Both the position numbers and the translations under genes were made by a program. Below the pieces are notes generated by a model. The model searched no databases. It saw nothing but the letters and a program-made list of their open reading frames with translations, and was not told the DNA's origin. 64,000 bases of DNA from Palleronia salina (GTDB lineage: Bacteria > Pseudomonadota > Alphaproteobacteria > Rhodobacterales > Rhodobacteraceae), in assembly GCF_900141995.1 (NCBI RefSeq), contig NZ_FQZA01000005.1:1-64000 (forward strand), written 5' to 3'. Below are positions 1-10,602 of this stretch, piece after piece. Numbering within the stretch: position 1 is the stretch's first letter; every line of letters starts with the position of its first letter.

Positions 1-1176
<1,176 letters not shown>

Positions 1177-1185
1177 TCGGAACGC

Positions 1186-1244
1186 ATCCCGGCGCACCCC
1201 GCCGGGATGGCCGCTCCGTCGCGCCCCGGACCCGGTCCGGGGCG
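1186..1244 (+). other. Two GC-rich hairpins between tuf and rpsJ
   Basis: The 155-base gap holds two perfect inverted repeats. ATCCCGGC at 1186-1193 pairs with GCCGGGAT at 1201-1208, and CGCCCCGGA at 1222-1230 pairs with TCCGGGGCG at 1236-1244. Neither is followed by a T-run, so they are not classic terminators. They may be part of the S10 leader, an attenuator or an RNA processing site. No coding sequence is seen in the gap. Confidence 0.45.
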
Positions 1245-1331
1245 TGTGCTCAGGATACCGGTCCGATGTGGCGCGAGGGATGAGCCTCGCCCCACCTCTC
1301 GACTGAAACCCGTCAAGGGAAAGAGAAGAAA

Positions 1332-1652
1332 ATGGCCGCCAGCCAGAACATTCGTATTCGCCTGAAGGCGTTCGATTACCGGGTGCTCGACTCCAGCACC
1401 CAGGAAATCGTCTCGACCGCCAAGCGCACCGGCGCGTCCGTCCGCGGGCCGATCCCGATGCCCAACAAGATCGAGAAATTCACCGTCCTTCGTGGCCCCC
1501 ACGTGGACAAGAAATCCCGCGATCAGTTCGAAATCCGCACCCACAAGCGGATGCTCGACATCGTCGACCCGACCCCGCAGACCGTGGACGCGCTGATGAA
1601 GCTCGACCTGGCCGCCGGCGTGGCCGTCGACATCAAGGTTATGGGAGGCTGA
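1332..1652 (+). CDS. rpsJ: 30S ribosomal protein S10
   Basis: This 106-residue protein is the 30S head protein S10, which also acts as NusE in antitermination. It has the typical N-terminus ([16 protein letters not shown]) and the segment [21 protein letters not shown] purine-rich stretch (GGGAAAGAGAAG) lies just upstream of the ATG. It opens the S10 operon, and rplC starts one base after its stop codon. Confidence 0.98.
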   Translation: MAASQNIRIRLKAFDYRVLDSSTQEIVSTAKRTGASVRGPIPMPNKIEKFTVLRGPHVDKKSRDQFEIRTHKRMLDIVDPTPQTVDALMKLDLAAGVAVDIKVMGG

Positions 1653-1653
1653 C

Positions 1654-2535
1654 ATGCTGCGCTCTGGCGTTATCGCAAAGAAGGTGGGCATGACGCGCAT
1701 CTTCCAGGAGGATGGTCGGCAGGTGCCGGTCACCGTCCTGCAACTCGACAAGCTGCAGGTGGTCGCACAGCGCACCCCCGAGCAGCACGGCTATGCCGCC
1801 GTGCAGCTGGGTGCCGGGACCGCCAAGCCCAAGAACACCTCGAAGGCCCTGCGCGGTCACTTCGCGGTGGCCAAGGTGGAACCCAAGCGCAAGATCGCCG
1901 AGTTCCGCGTGGCCCCCGAGAACATGATCGACGTGGGCGAGGAAATCATCGCCTCGCACTACTTCGAAGGTCAGTTCGTGGACGTGAGCGGCACCTCGAT
2001 CGGTAAGGGCTTCGCCGGTGCCATGAAGCGGCACAACTTCGGCGGCCTGCGCGCCTCGCACGGCGTGTCGATCAGCCACCGTTCGCACGGCTCCACCGGC
2101 CAGTGCCAGGACCCCGGCAAGGTGTTCAAGGGCAAGAAGATGGCCGGCCACATGGGCGCCGCCCGCGTGACCACGCAGAACCTGCAGGTCATCAAGACCG
2201 ACAGCGCCCGCGGCCTCATCATGGTCAAGGGTGCGGTTCCGGGCTCGAAAGGCGGCTGGGTCACCATCAAGGACGCGGTCAAGAAGGTCACGCCCGAGGG
2301 TGTCATCTATCCCGCCGCGCTGAAGTCCGCCGCGGACGAGGCCGAGCGTCTTGCCCAGCAGGCTGCCGAGGAAGCCGCCGCCGCCGAGGCCGCGGAAGCC
2401 GAGCGCCTGGCCAAGGAGCAGGCCGAGCAGGAAGCCGCCGCGCTGGCCGAAGCTGAGGCGCAGATCGAGTCCGAGAGCTCGGATGCCGACAACAGCGACG
2501 CCACCGAGAAGAAAGAGGGCGACGATGAAAACTGA
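1654..2535 (+). CDS. rplC: 50S ribosomal protein L3 with long acidic/Ala-rich tail
   Basis: L3 is an early-assembly 50S protein that binds near the 3' end of 23S rRNA. The core, about residues 1-215, is typical and includes [15 protein letters not shown], the region that contains the glutamine methylated in other bacteria. The protein is 293 residues, against about 210 in most bacteria. The last 75 or so residues are rich in Ala and Glu with Ser/Asp near the end, and are probably a disordered or helical tail. The stop codon lies inside the start of rplD. Confidence 0.97.
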   Translation: MLRSGVIAKKVGMTRIFQEDGRQVPVTVLQLDKLQVVAQRTPEQHGYAAVQLGAGTAKPKNTSKALRGHFAVAKVEPKRKIAEFRVAPENMIDVGEEIIASHYFEGQFVDVSGTSIGKGFAGAMKRHNFGGLRASHGVSISHRSHGSTGQCQDPGKVFKGKKMAGHMGAARVTTQNLQVIKTDSARGLIMVKGAVPGSKGGWVTIKDAVKKVTPEGVIYPAALKSAADEAERLAQQAAEEAAAAEAAEAERLAKEQAEQEAAALAEAEAQIESESSDADNSDATEKKEGDDEN

Positions 2536-3145
2536 TGCCATCACACTGGACGGCGGCAAGGCCGGTTCGGTCGACCTGGACGAGGCCATCTTCGGCCTCG
2601 AGCCCCGGGTGGACATCCTGCACCGCGTGGTCCGCTGGCAGCGCAACAACGCGCAGCAGGGCACCCACAAGGTCAAGACCCGGTCCGAGACCAGCTACTC
2701 GACCAAGAAGATCTATCGCCAGAAGGGCACCGGCGGCGCACGCCACGGTGACCGCAACGCGCCGATCTTCCGCAAGGGCGGTATCTACAAGGGTCCCGTT
2801 CCGCGCAGCCACGGTCACGACCTGACCAAGAAGTTCCGCAAGCTGGGCCTGCGCCACGCGCTGAGCTCGAAGGCGCAAGCGGGCAACCTGGTCGTTCTGG
2901 ACACGGCCGACCTGGGCGAAGCCAAGACCAAGACCCTGGCCAAGCAGGTCAAGGATCTGGGCTGGAAGCGCGCGCTGGTGATCGACGGGGCCGAGGTGAA
3001 CCAGAACTTCGCCCGCGCCGCCGCCAACATCGACGGTCTGGACGTGCTGCCCTCGATGGGCGCCAACGTCTACGACATCCTGAAGCGCGATACCCTGGTC
3101 ATCACCAAGGCCGGTATCGAAGCCCTGGAGGCCCGTTTGAAATGA
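2525..3145 (+). CDS. rplD: 50S ribosomal protein L4
   Basis: L4 is a 206-residue 50S protein whose extended loop lines the exit tunnel. The loop signature is visible near residues 60-75 ([11 protein letters not shown]). The ATG at 2525 is chosen because the protein then begins [10 protein letters not shown]; the frame is open further upstream only as a shadow of rplC. It overlaps the end of rplC by 11 bases and rplW by 4 bases (ATGA), which indicates translational coupling. Confidence 0.97.
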   Translation: MKTDAITLDGGKAGSVDLDEAIFGLEPRVDILHRVVRWQRNNAQQGTHKVKTRSETSYSTKKIYRQKGTGGARHGDRNAPIFRKGGIYKGPVPRSHGHDLTKKFRKLGLRHALSSKAQAGNLVVLDTADLGEAKTKTLAKQVKDLGWKRALVIDGAEVNQNFARAAANIDGLDVLPSMGANVYDILKRDTLVITKAGIEALEARLK

Positions 3146-3438
3146 GCACGAAGCCCGAGCACTACGACGTGATCCGCAAGCCGATCATCACCGAGAAGGC
3201 CACCATGGCGTCCGAGAACGGCGCGGTTGTCTTCGAAGTGTCCATGGATGCGGCGAAGCCGGCCATCAAGGAAGCGGTCGAGACCCTGTTCAATGTCAAG
3301 GTGAAGGCGGTCAACACCTCCATCACCAAGGGCAAGGTCAAGCGTTTCCGCGGTCAGCCCGGCCGCCGGCGCGACGTCAAGAAGGCCTATGTGACCCTGG
3401 AAGAGGGCAACACGATCGACGTGACCACCGGTCTCTGA
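3142..3438 (+). CDS. rplW: 50S ribosomal protein L23
   Basis: L23 is a 98-residue protein at the tunnel exit, where SRP and trigger factor dock. It has the segment [15 protein letters not shown] at the N-terminus and KVKAVNT with a basic C-terminal half ([22 protein letters not shown]). It overlaps rplD by ATGA. In most bacteria rplB follows at once; here a strong terminator follows and rplB lies 5.6 kb downstream. Confidence 0.98.
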   Translation: MSTKPEHYDVIRKPIITEKATMASENGAVVFEVSMDAAKPAIKEAVETLFNVKVKAVNTSITKGKVKRFRGQPGRRRDVKKAYVTLEEGNTIDVTTGL

Positions 3439-3467
3439 TCGTCGGACCTTCCGCGAGGACCAAAGAA

Positions 3468-3498
3468 CCCCCGCCAGACCGGCGGGGGTTTTTCTTTT
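3468..3498 (+). terminator. Rho-independent terminator after rplW
   Basis: CCCCCGCC (3468-3475) pairs with GGCGGGGG (3481-3488) across a 5-base loop and is followed by TTTTTCTTTT. It ends the rpsJ-rplW unit and sits 10 bases from the 3' end of the converging stress-protein gene, so it insulates the two. Confidence 0.9.
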
Positions 3499-3507
3499 GG
3501 CGGCACG

Positions 3508-4344
3508 TCAGCGCGAGAACAGCACGGGCAACTGGCTGACCCGCAGCAGGTCGCGGGTGGCCGCGCCGATGACGAAGTCATAGGCGCGGGAATGGCCGAA
3601 CGCGCCGATGGCGATCATGTCCGCGCCGGCTTGGAAGGCCTCGGCGTTCAGGGCCGCTGCCACGCCTTCGGCCTGCCAGTTCTTCTGGGTCACGGTGGCC
3701 TTGATCCCCTGCCGGTCGAACGCGGCGGCGAGGTCGGACGAGGTCGGGTCGCGGTCGTCGGTATCGTGCCCGTCGTTGACCCGCAGGATATGCGCCGCGT
3801 CCCCGTCGCCCAGCAGGGCCATGGCGTCGTGGGCGGCGCGCGCCGCCTCGCGCGAGCCGTTCCAGCCCACCAGGGCCGAATGGCCCAGGCTGTCACCGCT
3901 CCAGTCCCGCGGAACGACCAGCACCGGTCGGCCGGCGTTCCGGATCACCGTTTCGAGAACGGTGCCCTGGGTGCCGAAATCGTCCTCGGGCGCGGCGGGC
4001 ATGACGACGAGGTCCGCGACGCGGCCGCTTTCGATGATCCGCTCCGACGCGGGTTCGGTCTTGCAATGCAGAAGCCGCCACTCGGCCACGAAATCCTCGG
4101 GCGCGGTCGCGGTCTCGAAGGTCTCCCTGATCGCCTCGGACACGTCGATCTGCGACTTTCCGTAGCGTTCGTAGACGGTGTCCGGGATGTGCATGGCGAT
4201 GCCCGGATAGACCACCAGCGACTCGACCACGTGCAGGCCGATCAGGTGGGCGTTGTAGCGTCGCGCCAGCAGGCAGGCGGCGGCGGTGGTCGCCTTGGCG
4301 CTGTCACGATCGGTCAGGCAGACTAGGATGGTTTTCGGGGTCAT
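3508..4344 (-). CDS. Universal stress protein (UspA family), tandem domain
   Basis: The 278-residue protein looks like two fused Usp domains. The first begins KTILVCLTDRDSAKATTAAA, typical of the Usp first strand. The second ends with the ATP-binding type motif GAFGHSRAYDFVIGAATRDLL and then LPVLFSR. Such proteins help cells survive starvation, redox or oxygen-limitation stress; some bind ATP. It is transcribed against the ribosomal operon. A perfect TTGAT-N4-ATCAA site lies about 80-95 bases upstream of its start, consistent with activation by an FNR/FnrL-type regulator under low oxygen. The exact ligand or partner cannot be read from the sequence. Confidence 0.88.
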   Translation of the reverse strand: MTPKTILVCLTDRDSAKATTAAACLLARRYNAHLIGLHVVESLVVYPGIAMHIPDTVYERYGKSQIDVSEAIRETFETATAPEDFVAEWRLLHCKTEPASERIIESGRVADLVVMPAAPEDDFGTQGTVLETVIRNAGRPVLVVPRDWSGDSLGHSALVGWNGSREAARAAHDAMALLGDGDAAHILRVNDGHDTDDRDPTSSDLAAAFDRQGIKATVTQKNWQAEGVAAALNAEAFQAGADMIAIGAFGHSRAYDFVIGAATRDLLRVSQLPVLFSR

Positions 4345-4424
4345 GGTTCTGGCTCCTCTCCCGGAAGGACCGGGCGCACCCGGCCGACTGACGGATAGGA
4401 TAAAGACGGTCGTGCGGGACCGCC

Positions 4425-4438
4425 TTGATCGGGATCAA
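4425..4438 (-). promoter_or_regulatory. FNR/FnrL-type operator upstream of the stress-protein gene
   Basis: The sequence TTGAT CGGG ATCAA is an exact match to the FNR consensus TTGAT-N4-ATCAA. Its centre is about 87 bases from the start codon of the minus-strand Usp gene, compatible with activation from -41.5 if the 5' UTR is about 45 bases. It is also 130 bases upstream of the plus-strand mlaE-like gene, so an effect there is possible but less likely. Confidence 0.6.
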
Positions 4439-4570
4439 GGTGTTGCGACAGGGCCGCTTTAGGGTCGGGCGAAAGAGATGCGCCCCCGGCGATGCGGCGA
4501 TCGTCTTGCCATGCCATCACAGGATGCCGATGACTTGTCCTGAACCCCTCTTGCCGACCGGTCCACGCAC

Positions 4571-5698
4571 GTGAGCGACACGCCCCCCGTTTCCGATCGC
4601 CCTTGCGACGTCATCCTCGACGGCGACCGGCTGCGGCTGGCCGGGCACCTGACCATCGATGCCTTGCAGACATTCGATCGGGCTGCTGCCGCGGAACTGG
4701 CCCGTCGCGCCGTTGTCATCGACATCACCGAAACCGACGCTGTCGATACCGCGGGGGCCTGGCTTCTGGTCGCGCTTGCGGGGCAGGGACAGGGGGGACG
4801 CGCCGATATCCACGGGGCCTCGTCCCACCAGTCGCAACTGATTGACACCGTGCGAGCCAACATGCCGCCGCCCGAGGCCGGTTCGGAGACGACGGGCGGC
4901 ATGAACGACCGGCTGGCCCGGCTGGGTGGCCGCATCCACGGCGGCGCCGGCGCGGCGGTCGAGCTGGTGTCGTTCCTGGGGCAGGTGGTCGCCACAATCG
5001 GCGGGATCATCCTGCACCCGCGACGGCTGCGGCTGACCTCGGTGGTGCATCACTGCCAGGAGGTTGGATGGAACGCGGTGCCCATCGTCACGCTGATGTC
5101 GTTCCTGATCGGCGTCGTCCTGGCCTTCCAGGGGGCCGCGCAACTGAGCCAGTTCGGCGCCGAGGTCTTCGTGGTCGACCTGATCGCCATCTCGATCCTG
5201 CGCGAGCTGGGCATCCTGCTGACGGCGATCATCGTGGCGGGCCGGTCCGGCTCGGCCTTCACCGCCGCCATCGGCTCCATGAAGATGCGCGAGGAAATCG
5301 ACGCCATGCGCACGCTGGGCCTCGATCCTGTCACCATCCTCGTGGTGCCGCGCGTGCTGGCGCTGATCGTGATGCTTCCGGCGCTGGGGCTGATCGCGGA
5401 CGTGGCGGGCCTGCTGGGCGGGGCGGTGATGGCGTGGGTCGACCTGGGCGTGTCGCCCGCGGCCTTCCAGGCGCGGTTGGTCGGCAATACCGACCTGTGG
5501 CATTTCGGCGTCGGCATGATCAAGGCGCCGTTCTTCGCGCTGATCATCGGCATCATCGGCTGCTACGAAGGGATGAAAGTGGGTGGCAACGCCGAAAGCC
5601 TGGGGCGCCTGACCTCGACCTCGGTGGTGCTTTCGATCTTCATGGTGATCGTGATGGACGCGATGTTTTCGATCTTCTTCGCCGTGGTGGGGGTGTGA
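4571..5698 (+). CDS. MlaE-type ABC permease with fused N-terminal STAS domain
   Basis: The 375-residue inner-membrane permease belongs to the MlaE/YrbE family, which works with an ATPase and an MCE protein to move phospholipid between membranes. Residues 1 to about 105 resemble a STAS domain (LRLAGHLTIDAL, VVIDITETDAVDTAGAWLL), equivalent to a separate MlaB subunit. Residues from about 150 form the multi-helix permease with the conserved EIDAMRTLGLDP and the end VGGNAESLGRLTSTSVV. The stop overlaps the ATG of the ATPase gene by one base. A gene symbol is withheld because several Mce-type systems coexist in this group. Confidence 0.88.
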   Translation: MSDTPPVSDRPCDVILDGDRLRLAGHLTIDALQTFDRAAAAELARRAVVIDITETDAVDTAGAWLLVALAGQGQGGRADIHGASSHQSQLIDTVRANMPPPEAGSETTGGMNDRLARLGGRIHGGAGAAVELVSFLGQVVATIGGIILHPRRLRLTSVVHHCQEVGWNAVPIVTLMSFLIGVVLAFQGAAQLSQFGAEVFVVDLIAISILRELGILLTAIIVAGRSGSAFTAAIGSMKMREEIDAMRTLGLDPVTILVVPRVLALIVMLPALGLIADVAGLLGGAVMAWVDLGVSPAAFQARLVGNTDLWHFGVGMIKAPFFALIIGIIGCYEGMKVGGNAESLGRLTSTSVVLSIFMVIVMDAMFSIFFAVVGV

Positions 5699-6477
5699 TG
5701 GCCGACGCCCCCGTGATTCGCGTGCGCGGGCTGGTGACCCGCTTCGGTCGGCACGTCGTGCATGACGGGCTGGACCTGGACGTGCGTCGGGGCGAGGTGC
5801 TGGGCGTGGTCGGCGGCTCGGGCACTGGCAAGTCGGTCCTGCTGCGCGCCATCGTCGGACTCCTGCGCCCGGCCGAGGGGCAGATCGAGGTGCTGGGCCA
5901 GAGCGTGCGCGACACCCCGCCGGACGCCTACCGCCGCCTGCGCCGCCGCTGGGGGGTTATGTTCCAGGACGGCGCGCTGTTCTCGTCGCTGACCGTGCGC
6001 CAGAATGTCGAGGCGCCCATGCGCGAACAGCTGGATCTGCCGCCGGACGTGATGCGCACGCTGGCGGGGATCAAGGTGCGCATGGTGGGCCTGCCCGAGG
6101 ACGCGCAGGGCAAGTACCCGTCCGAGCTGTCGGGCGGCATGCGCAAGCGCGCGGGGTTCGCCCGGGCCATTGCGCTGGACCCCGAGATCGTGTTCCTCGA
6201 CGAACCCACCGCCGGGCTGGACCCGATCGGTGCGGCGGCGTTCGACCGGCTGATCCGGCAGTTGCGCGATGCGCTGGGGCTGACGGTATTCCTGGTGACC
6301 CACGACCTCGACAGCCTGCACGCAGTGTGCGACCGGGTCGCGGTGCTGGCCGACCGGCGCGTGCTGGCCATCGGCAGCATCGCCGACATGCTGGACGTCG
6401 ATCACCCCTGGGTGCGCGAGTATTTCCACGGGCCGCGCGCCCGCGCCGCCAAGATCATGCCGCCGGAGCCCGCCTGA
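5698..6477 (+). CDS. MlaF-type ABC transporter ATP-binding protein
   Basis: This 259-residue ATPase powers the lipid transporter encoded by the flanking genes. Walker A is GGSGTGKS near residue 38, the signature is LSGGMRKRAGFARA, and Walker B is IVFLDEPTAGLDP followed by the switch His in LVTHDL. The variant signature LSGGM(R/K)KR is typical of MlaF-like ATPases. The ATG at 5698 overlaps the mlaE-like stop (TGATG), and its own stop overlaps the next gene in the same way. Confidence 0.92.
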   Translation: MADAPVIRVRGLVTRFGRHVVHDGLDLDVRRGEVLGVVGGSGTGKSVLLRAIVGLLRPAEGQIEVLGQSVRDTPPDAYRRLRRRWGVMFQDGALFSSLTVRQNVEAPMREQLDLPPDVMRTLAGIKVRMVGLPEDAQGKYPSELSGGMRKRAGFARAIALDPEIVFLDEPTAGLDPIGAAAFDRLIRQLRDALGLTVFLVTHDLDSLHAVCDRVAVLADRRVLAIGSIADMLDVDHPWVREYFHGPRARAAKIMPPEPA

Positions 6478-8192
6478 TGGAGACCCGTGCGAATTTCATC
6501 CTGATCGGCGCCTTCACGCTGGCGGCCATCCTGGGGACGCTGGGCTTTTTCATCTGGCTGGCCTCGTTCCAGATCGACAGGCAATACCAGACCTACGGCA
6601 TTTTGTTCGAGGATGTCTCGGGGCTCGATTCCTCGGGCGACGTCCTGTTCAACGGCATCCGCGTGGGCCGGGTCATCGATTTGCAGATCTACGACGAGGA
6701 CCCCTCGCGCGTCTTCGCCACGGTGGAGGTCGACGCCGAGACGCCGGTGCGCGAGAACACGGTGGCCCGGCTCCAGTCGCAGGGGGTGACGGGGGTCTCC
6801 TACATCTCGCTCTCGGGTGGCACGCCGGGGGCCGAGATGCTGAGGCCCGACGGCGACGGCCTGCCGATCATCCCGTCGCAACGGTCCACCGTGCAAAGCC
6901 TGGTCGAGGATGCACCGGGGCTGGTCGTGTCGGCGGGCGAGCTTCTGGCGCAGCTGCGCGAGCTCGTGGGGCCCGAAAACCGCGCGCTGGTGAACAACAT
7001 CCTGCGCAACCTCGATTCGGCCTCGGCGCAGATGGACCAGGCGCTGGCCGATTTCTCGGACGTGACGGGGTCGGTCAGCGACGCGACCCTTCAGATCGCG
7101 CGCTTCACCGACCGGCTGGACAGCATCGGCACCGCCGTCGAACAGACCCTGGCCCGGGCCGACACCGCGCTGGCCGCGGCCGAGCGGACCTTCGGCCGCG
7201 CGGACACCGCGCTCGACGCCTCGGTGCCCGCGCTCGAACGGGCCGAGGGCGCCTTCGCCGCGGCGGAAACGGTTTTGGCCGAGGACGTGCCCGCGCTGCT
7301 GGCCCAGCTGTCGCAGGCCGCCGAACAGGTGCAGACCGCCATCGCCGATCTGCAGGACCGGTCCGGGCGCACCATCGACGGCTTCGGGCAGACGGCGGTC
7401 CTGATGAACCTGCGGCTGGTCGAGCTCGAGCGTGCGATGCTGGGGGCGAACACGGCCTTCACCGCCGTGACCGAGGCCGCGGACAGCTTCGACATTCTGG
7501 TGGATGGCGACGGCACGCTGCTGGTGGCCGAGGCGCGCGACGTGCTGGCCGACGCCAAGCGGGCGCTGACGGTGATCGAGGACGTGGTCCTGACCGACGT
7601 GCCCCCGGTGGTCGCCGACATCCGCGAGGCCGTGGCCACGGCGAGCCGGGCCGTCGACCGGGTGGCGCAGGACATCACCGGTGCGACCGCGCGGCTGACA
7701 CCCTTGGCCGATGATGCGTCCGACACCCTGCGCGCGGCCAGTGACACCTTCGCGCGGGCGGGCGGCACGCTCGCCGCGCTGGACCGGACGCTGGCCGGGG
7801 CGGATACGGCGCTGGGATCGGCGGCGGACGCCTTCGACACCGCGACCGGGCTGATGGAGACCGACATCGCCCCGGTGCTGGACGATATCCGCACCGCCTC
7901 AGGGCGGATCAGCGCGGCGGTCGAGGACGTGACCCGGGACGTGCCGGCCATCGCCGCCGACCTGCGGGCCCTGATCGCGCGGGCCGACAGCGTCGTCGGG
8001 CAGGTTCAGGGCGCGGTCGCCGGCACCGCGCCCGGCCTGACCGAGTTCGCGGACCGGGGCCTGCCCGCGCTGACCCGTCTGGGCGACGAGGCGCGGGCGC
8101 TGGTCAACACGTTGAACGGGCTGGCGCGGCGGATCGAGCGGGATCCGGGCCGCTTCCTGCTTGACAATCGCGTGCCGGAATACCGCAGATGA
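6477..8192 (+). CDS. MCE (MlaD-like) periplasmic lipid-binding protein
   Basis: The 571-residue protein starts with one membrane segment (FILIGAFTLAAILGTLGFFIWL). An MCE domain follows at about residues 35-115 (GILFEDVSGLDSSGDVLFNGIRVGRV, where the VxGL-type pocket is recognisable). The rest is a long series of alpha-helical repeats rich in Ala and Asp (RADTALAAAERTFGRADTALD), probably a coiled or helical tube spanning the periplasm. It is much longer than E. coli MlaD (183 residues) and more like PqiB/YebT or Rhodobacter Mce proteins. ATG 6477 is chosen for its overlap with the ATPase gene. Confidence 0.87.
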   Translation: METRANFILIGAFTLAAILGTLGFFIWLASFQIDRQYQTYGILFEDVSGLDSSGDVLFNGIRVGRVIDLQIYDEDPSRVFATVEVDAETPVRENTVARLQSQGVTGVSYISLSGGTPGAEMLRPDGDGLPIIPSQRSTVQSLVEDAPGLVVSAGELLAQLRELVGPENRALVNNILRNLDSASAQMDQALADFSDVTGSVSDATLQIARFTDRLDSIGTAVEQTLARADTALAAAERTFGRADTALDASVPALERAEGAFAAAETVLAEDVPALLAQLSQAAEQVQTAIADLQDRSGRTIDGFGQTAVLMNLRLVELERAMLGANTAFTAVTEAADSFDILVDGDGTLLVAEARDVLADAKRALTVIEDVVLTDVPPVVADIREAVATASRAVDRVAQDITGATARLTPLADDASDTLRAASDTFARAGGTLAALDRTLAGADTALGSAADAFDTATGLMETDIAPVLDDIRTASGRISAAVEDVTRDVPAIAADLRALIARADSVVGQVQGAVAGTAPGLTEFADRGLPALTRLGDEARALVNTLNGLARRIERDPGRFLLDNRVPEYRR

Positions 8193-8196
8193 CGCC

Positions 8197-8811
8197 ATGA
8201 AATCCCTGGACCTGACCCGCCGCGCGACCCTTCTGGGGGGCATGGCCGCATTGGGCGGCTGCGGCGCCCTGGGCGCGCTGAACACCGCCGCGACGCCCTT
8301 GCCGATCTACGACCTGAGCGCGCGCAGCGGCGCCAGCGCGGGCCGCCGGACGAACCGCACGCTGGTGGTGGCCCGACCCGAAGCGCCCGCCACGCTGGAC
8401 ACCGACCGGATCATGGTCCGCCCCGACGCCGTGTCGGTCGCCTACATCCCCGCCGCGCGCTGGGGCGACGACCTGCCCGAGGTGGTGCAGTCGCTGCTGG
8501 TGCGCAGCCTGTCGGGCACCGGGCGCATCGGCTATGTTGGTCGCGCCGAGGGCGGGCCGGTGCCGGACCGCGCCCTTCTGACCCGCATCGACGCGTTCGA
8601 GGTCGTGGACACAGGCGAGAGCCTGACCGCGCGGGTGGCGATGTCGCTGACACTCATCGCCGACCGAAGCCAGCGGGTGATCGCCTCGCGCGAATTCGCG
8701 GGCCAGGCGGTGGCCGGGGACGAAACGCCGCGCGCGGTCGTGCAGGCGTTCCAGACCGTGCTGGACGCGGAACTGCCCGCCATGGCCGACTGGGTCGCCT
8801 CGCGCGCCTGA
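8197..8811 (+). CDS. ABC-type transport auxiliary lipoprotein (ABC_trans_aux family)
   Basis: The 204-residue protein has a lipoprotein signal ending in LGGC, with lipidated Cys at residue 22, and twin arginines in TRRATLLG that would allow Tat export. The mature part carries the segment RSGASAGRRTNRTLVVARPEAPATLDTDRIMVRP seen in PqiC/LpqC-like partners of Mce transporters. It would tether the MCE protein to the outer membrane. ATG 8197 places the signal peptide correctly; it lies 4 bases after the mlaD-like stop, so all four genes form one operon. Confidence 0.82.
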   Translation: MKSLDLTRRATLLGGMAALGGCGALGALNTAATPLPIYDLSARSGASAGRRTNRTLVVARPEAPATLDTDRIMVRPDAVSVAYIPAARWGDDLPEVVQSLLVRSLSGTGRIGYVGRAEGGPVPDRALLTRIDAFEVVDTGESLTARVAMSLTLIADRSQRVIASREFAGQAVAGDETPRAVVQAFQTVLDAELPAMADWVASRA

Positions 8812-8906
8812 AGGCTGGTTCCGCGGCCCACGGCCTATTGGTCCGAAAGCCGACAGCGGGGCCTTGACCGTTCCGGCGACCTTTCCTACAAGCCCGCATC
8901 GGCGTA

Positions 8907-8935
8907 GCCCCGGATTCGTCCGGGGCTTGGCTTTT
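8907..8935 (+). terminator. Stem-loop with UUCG loop after the Mce operon
   Basis: GCCCCGGA (8907-8914) pairs with TCCGGGGC (8919-8926) around a TTCG tetraloop and is followed by TTGGCTTTT. It could end the lipid transporter operon. The rest of the 289-base gap up to rplB holds short GC-rich repeats (GCCC-AGCA-GGGC near 9038) and no gene, and probably includes the promoter and leader of the second S10 block. Confidence 0.6.
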
Positions 8936-9100
8936 GGGCGGCATGCCGCCCGTCCCGGACATCGCTTCGGGGCCTCGATGGGCCAACGCGCCGCAGGGTT
9001 TTCCCCGGGCGCGGCGGACCGAACCAACCGGGGACCTGCCCAGCAGGGCCCTTAAACCGCGGAGCCGCAAGGCTTCGCCACACAACGGAAGACAGAAAGC

Positions 9101-9943
9101 ATGGCACTCAAGTCGTACAAGCCGACGACGCCGGGCCAGCGCGGGCTGGTGCTGATCGACCGTTCGGAGCTGTGGAAAGGCCGTCCGGTCAAGTCCCTCA
9201 CCGAAGGGTTGACCAAGAACGGTGGCCGCAACAACACCGGACGTATCACGATGCGCCGCAAGGGCGGTGGCGCGAAGCGTCTCTATCGCATCGTGGATTT
9301 CAAGCGCACCAAGCACGACATGGAAGCCGTCGTCGTTCGGATCGAATATGACCCGAACCGCACCGCCTTCATCGCGCTGATCCAGTACAACGACGGCGAA
9401 CAGCGTTACATCCTCGCCCCCCAGCGCCTGGGCGTTGGCGACAAGATCGTTTCGGGCGACAAGGTCGACGTGAAGCCCGGCAACGCGATGCCGTTCCAGG
9501 GCATGCCCATCGGCACGATCGTCCACAACATCGAGCTGAAGCCCGGCAAGGGCGGCCAGATCGCGCGCGCCGCGGGCACCTATGCCCAGTTCGTCGGTCG
9601 CGACGGCGGCTACGCCCAGATCCGCCTCAGCTCGGGCGAGCTGCGGCTGGTGCGCCAGGAATGCATGGCCACCGTGGGCGCGGTGTCGAACCCCGACAAC
9701 AGCAACCAGAACTTCGGTAAAGCGGGCCGCAACCGTCACAAGGGCATCCGTCCCAGCGTGCGCGGTGTCGTCATGAACCCGGTCGACCACCCGCATGGCG
9801 GTGGTGAAGGCCGGACGAGCGGAGGCCGCCACCCCGTGACCCCGTGGGGCAAGCCCACCAAGGGCGCGCGCACCCGTAACACGAACAAGGCTTCGCAACA
9901 GCTGATCATCCGCTCGCGCCACGCCAAGAAGAAAGGACGCTGA
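9101..9943 (+). CDS. rplB: 50S ribosomal protein L2
   Basis: L2 is a 280-residue protein needed for subunit joining and peptidyl transferase function. It shows [20 protein letters not shown], and near the C-terminus [16 protein letters not shown], which contains the conserved active-region histidine. It heads the second block of the S10 operon, and rpsS follows after three bases. Confidence 0.98.
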   Translation: MALKSYKPTTPGQRGLVLIDRSELWKGRPVKSLTEGLTKNGGRNNTGRITMRRKGGGAKRLYRIVDFKRTKHDMEAVVVRIEYDPNRTAFIALIQYNDGEQRYILAPQRLGVGDKIVSGDKVDVKPGNAMPFQGMPIGTIVHNIELKPGKGGQIARAAGTYAQFVGRDGGYAQIRLSSGELRLVRQECMATVGAVSNPDNSNQNFGKAGRNRHKGIRPSVRGVVMNPVDHPHGGGEGRTSGGRHPVTPWGKPTKGARTRNTNKASQQLIIRSRHAKKKGR

Positions 9944-9946
9944 TAG

Positions 9947-10225
9947 ATGTCGCGTTCCGTCTGGAAGGGCCCTTTTGTCGACGCTTACGTCCTCAAGAAG
10001 GCCGAAAAATCCCGCGAGAGCGGTCGCAACGAGGTCATCAAGATCTGGTCGCGCCGTTCCACCATCCTGCCCCAGTTCGTGGGCCTCACCTTCGGCGTCT
10101 ACAATGGCAAGAAGCATATCCCGGTCAGCGTGTCCGAGGAGATGATCGGCCAGAAGTTCGGTGAATACAGCCCGACCCGTACCTATTACGGTCACGCCGC
10201 CGACAAGAAGGCGAAGCGCAAATGA
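9947..10225 (+). CDS. rpsS: 30S ribosomal protein S19
   Basis: The 92-residue S19 binds the 30S head with S13. It begins [21 protein letters not shown] and contains [24 protein letters not shown] split across the family signature. Its stop overlaps rplV by ATGA. Confidence 0.98.
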   Translation: MSRSVWKGPFVDAYVLKKAEKSRESGRNEVIKIWSRRSTILPQFVGLTFGVYNGKKHIPVSVSEEMIGQKFGEYSPTRTYYGHAADKKAKRK

Positions 10226-10602
10226 GCAAGGTAAAGAACCCCCGCCGCGTGGCCGATAACGAAGCCATGGCGAAGACCCGCATGCTGCGCACTAGCCCGC
10301 AGAAGCTGAACCTGGTCGCCGCCATGATCCGTGGCAAGAAGGTCGAAAAGGCCCTGCAGGACCTGACCTTCTCGAAGAAGCGCATCTCGGACGACGTCCG
10401 CAAGTGCCTTCAGTCGGCCATCGCCAACGCCGAGAACAACCACAACCTGGACGTCGACGAGCTGATCGTCGCCGAGGCCTATGTGGGCAAGAACCTGACG
10501 ATGAAGCGTGGCCGTCCGCGGGCACGTGGCCGGTTCGGCCGCATCATCAAGCCGTTCTCGGAGATCACCATCAAGGTCCGCCAGGTCGAGGAGCAAGCCT
10601 AA
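10222..10602 (+). CDS. rplV: 50S ribosomal protein L22
   Basis: The 126-residue L22 has the globular core and the beta-hairpin that lines the exit tunnel ([20 protein letters not shown]). It overlaps rpsS by ATGA at the start. At the end, the last base of its TAA stop is the first base of the rpsC ATG. Confidence 0.98.
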   Translation: MSKVKNPRRVADNEAMAKTRMLRTSPQKLNLVAAMIRGKKVEKALQDLTFSKKRISDDVRKCLQSAIANAENNHNLDVDELIVAEAYVGKNLTMKRGRPRARGRFGRIIKPFSEITIKVRQVEEQA

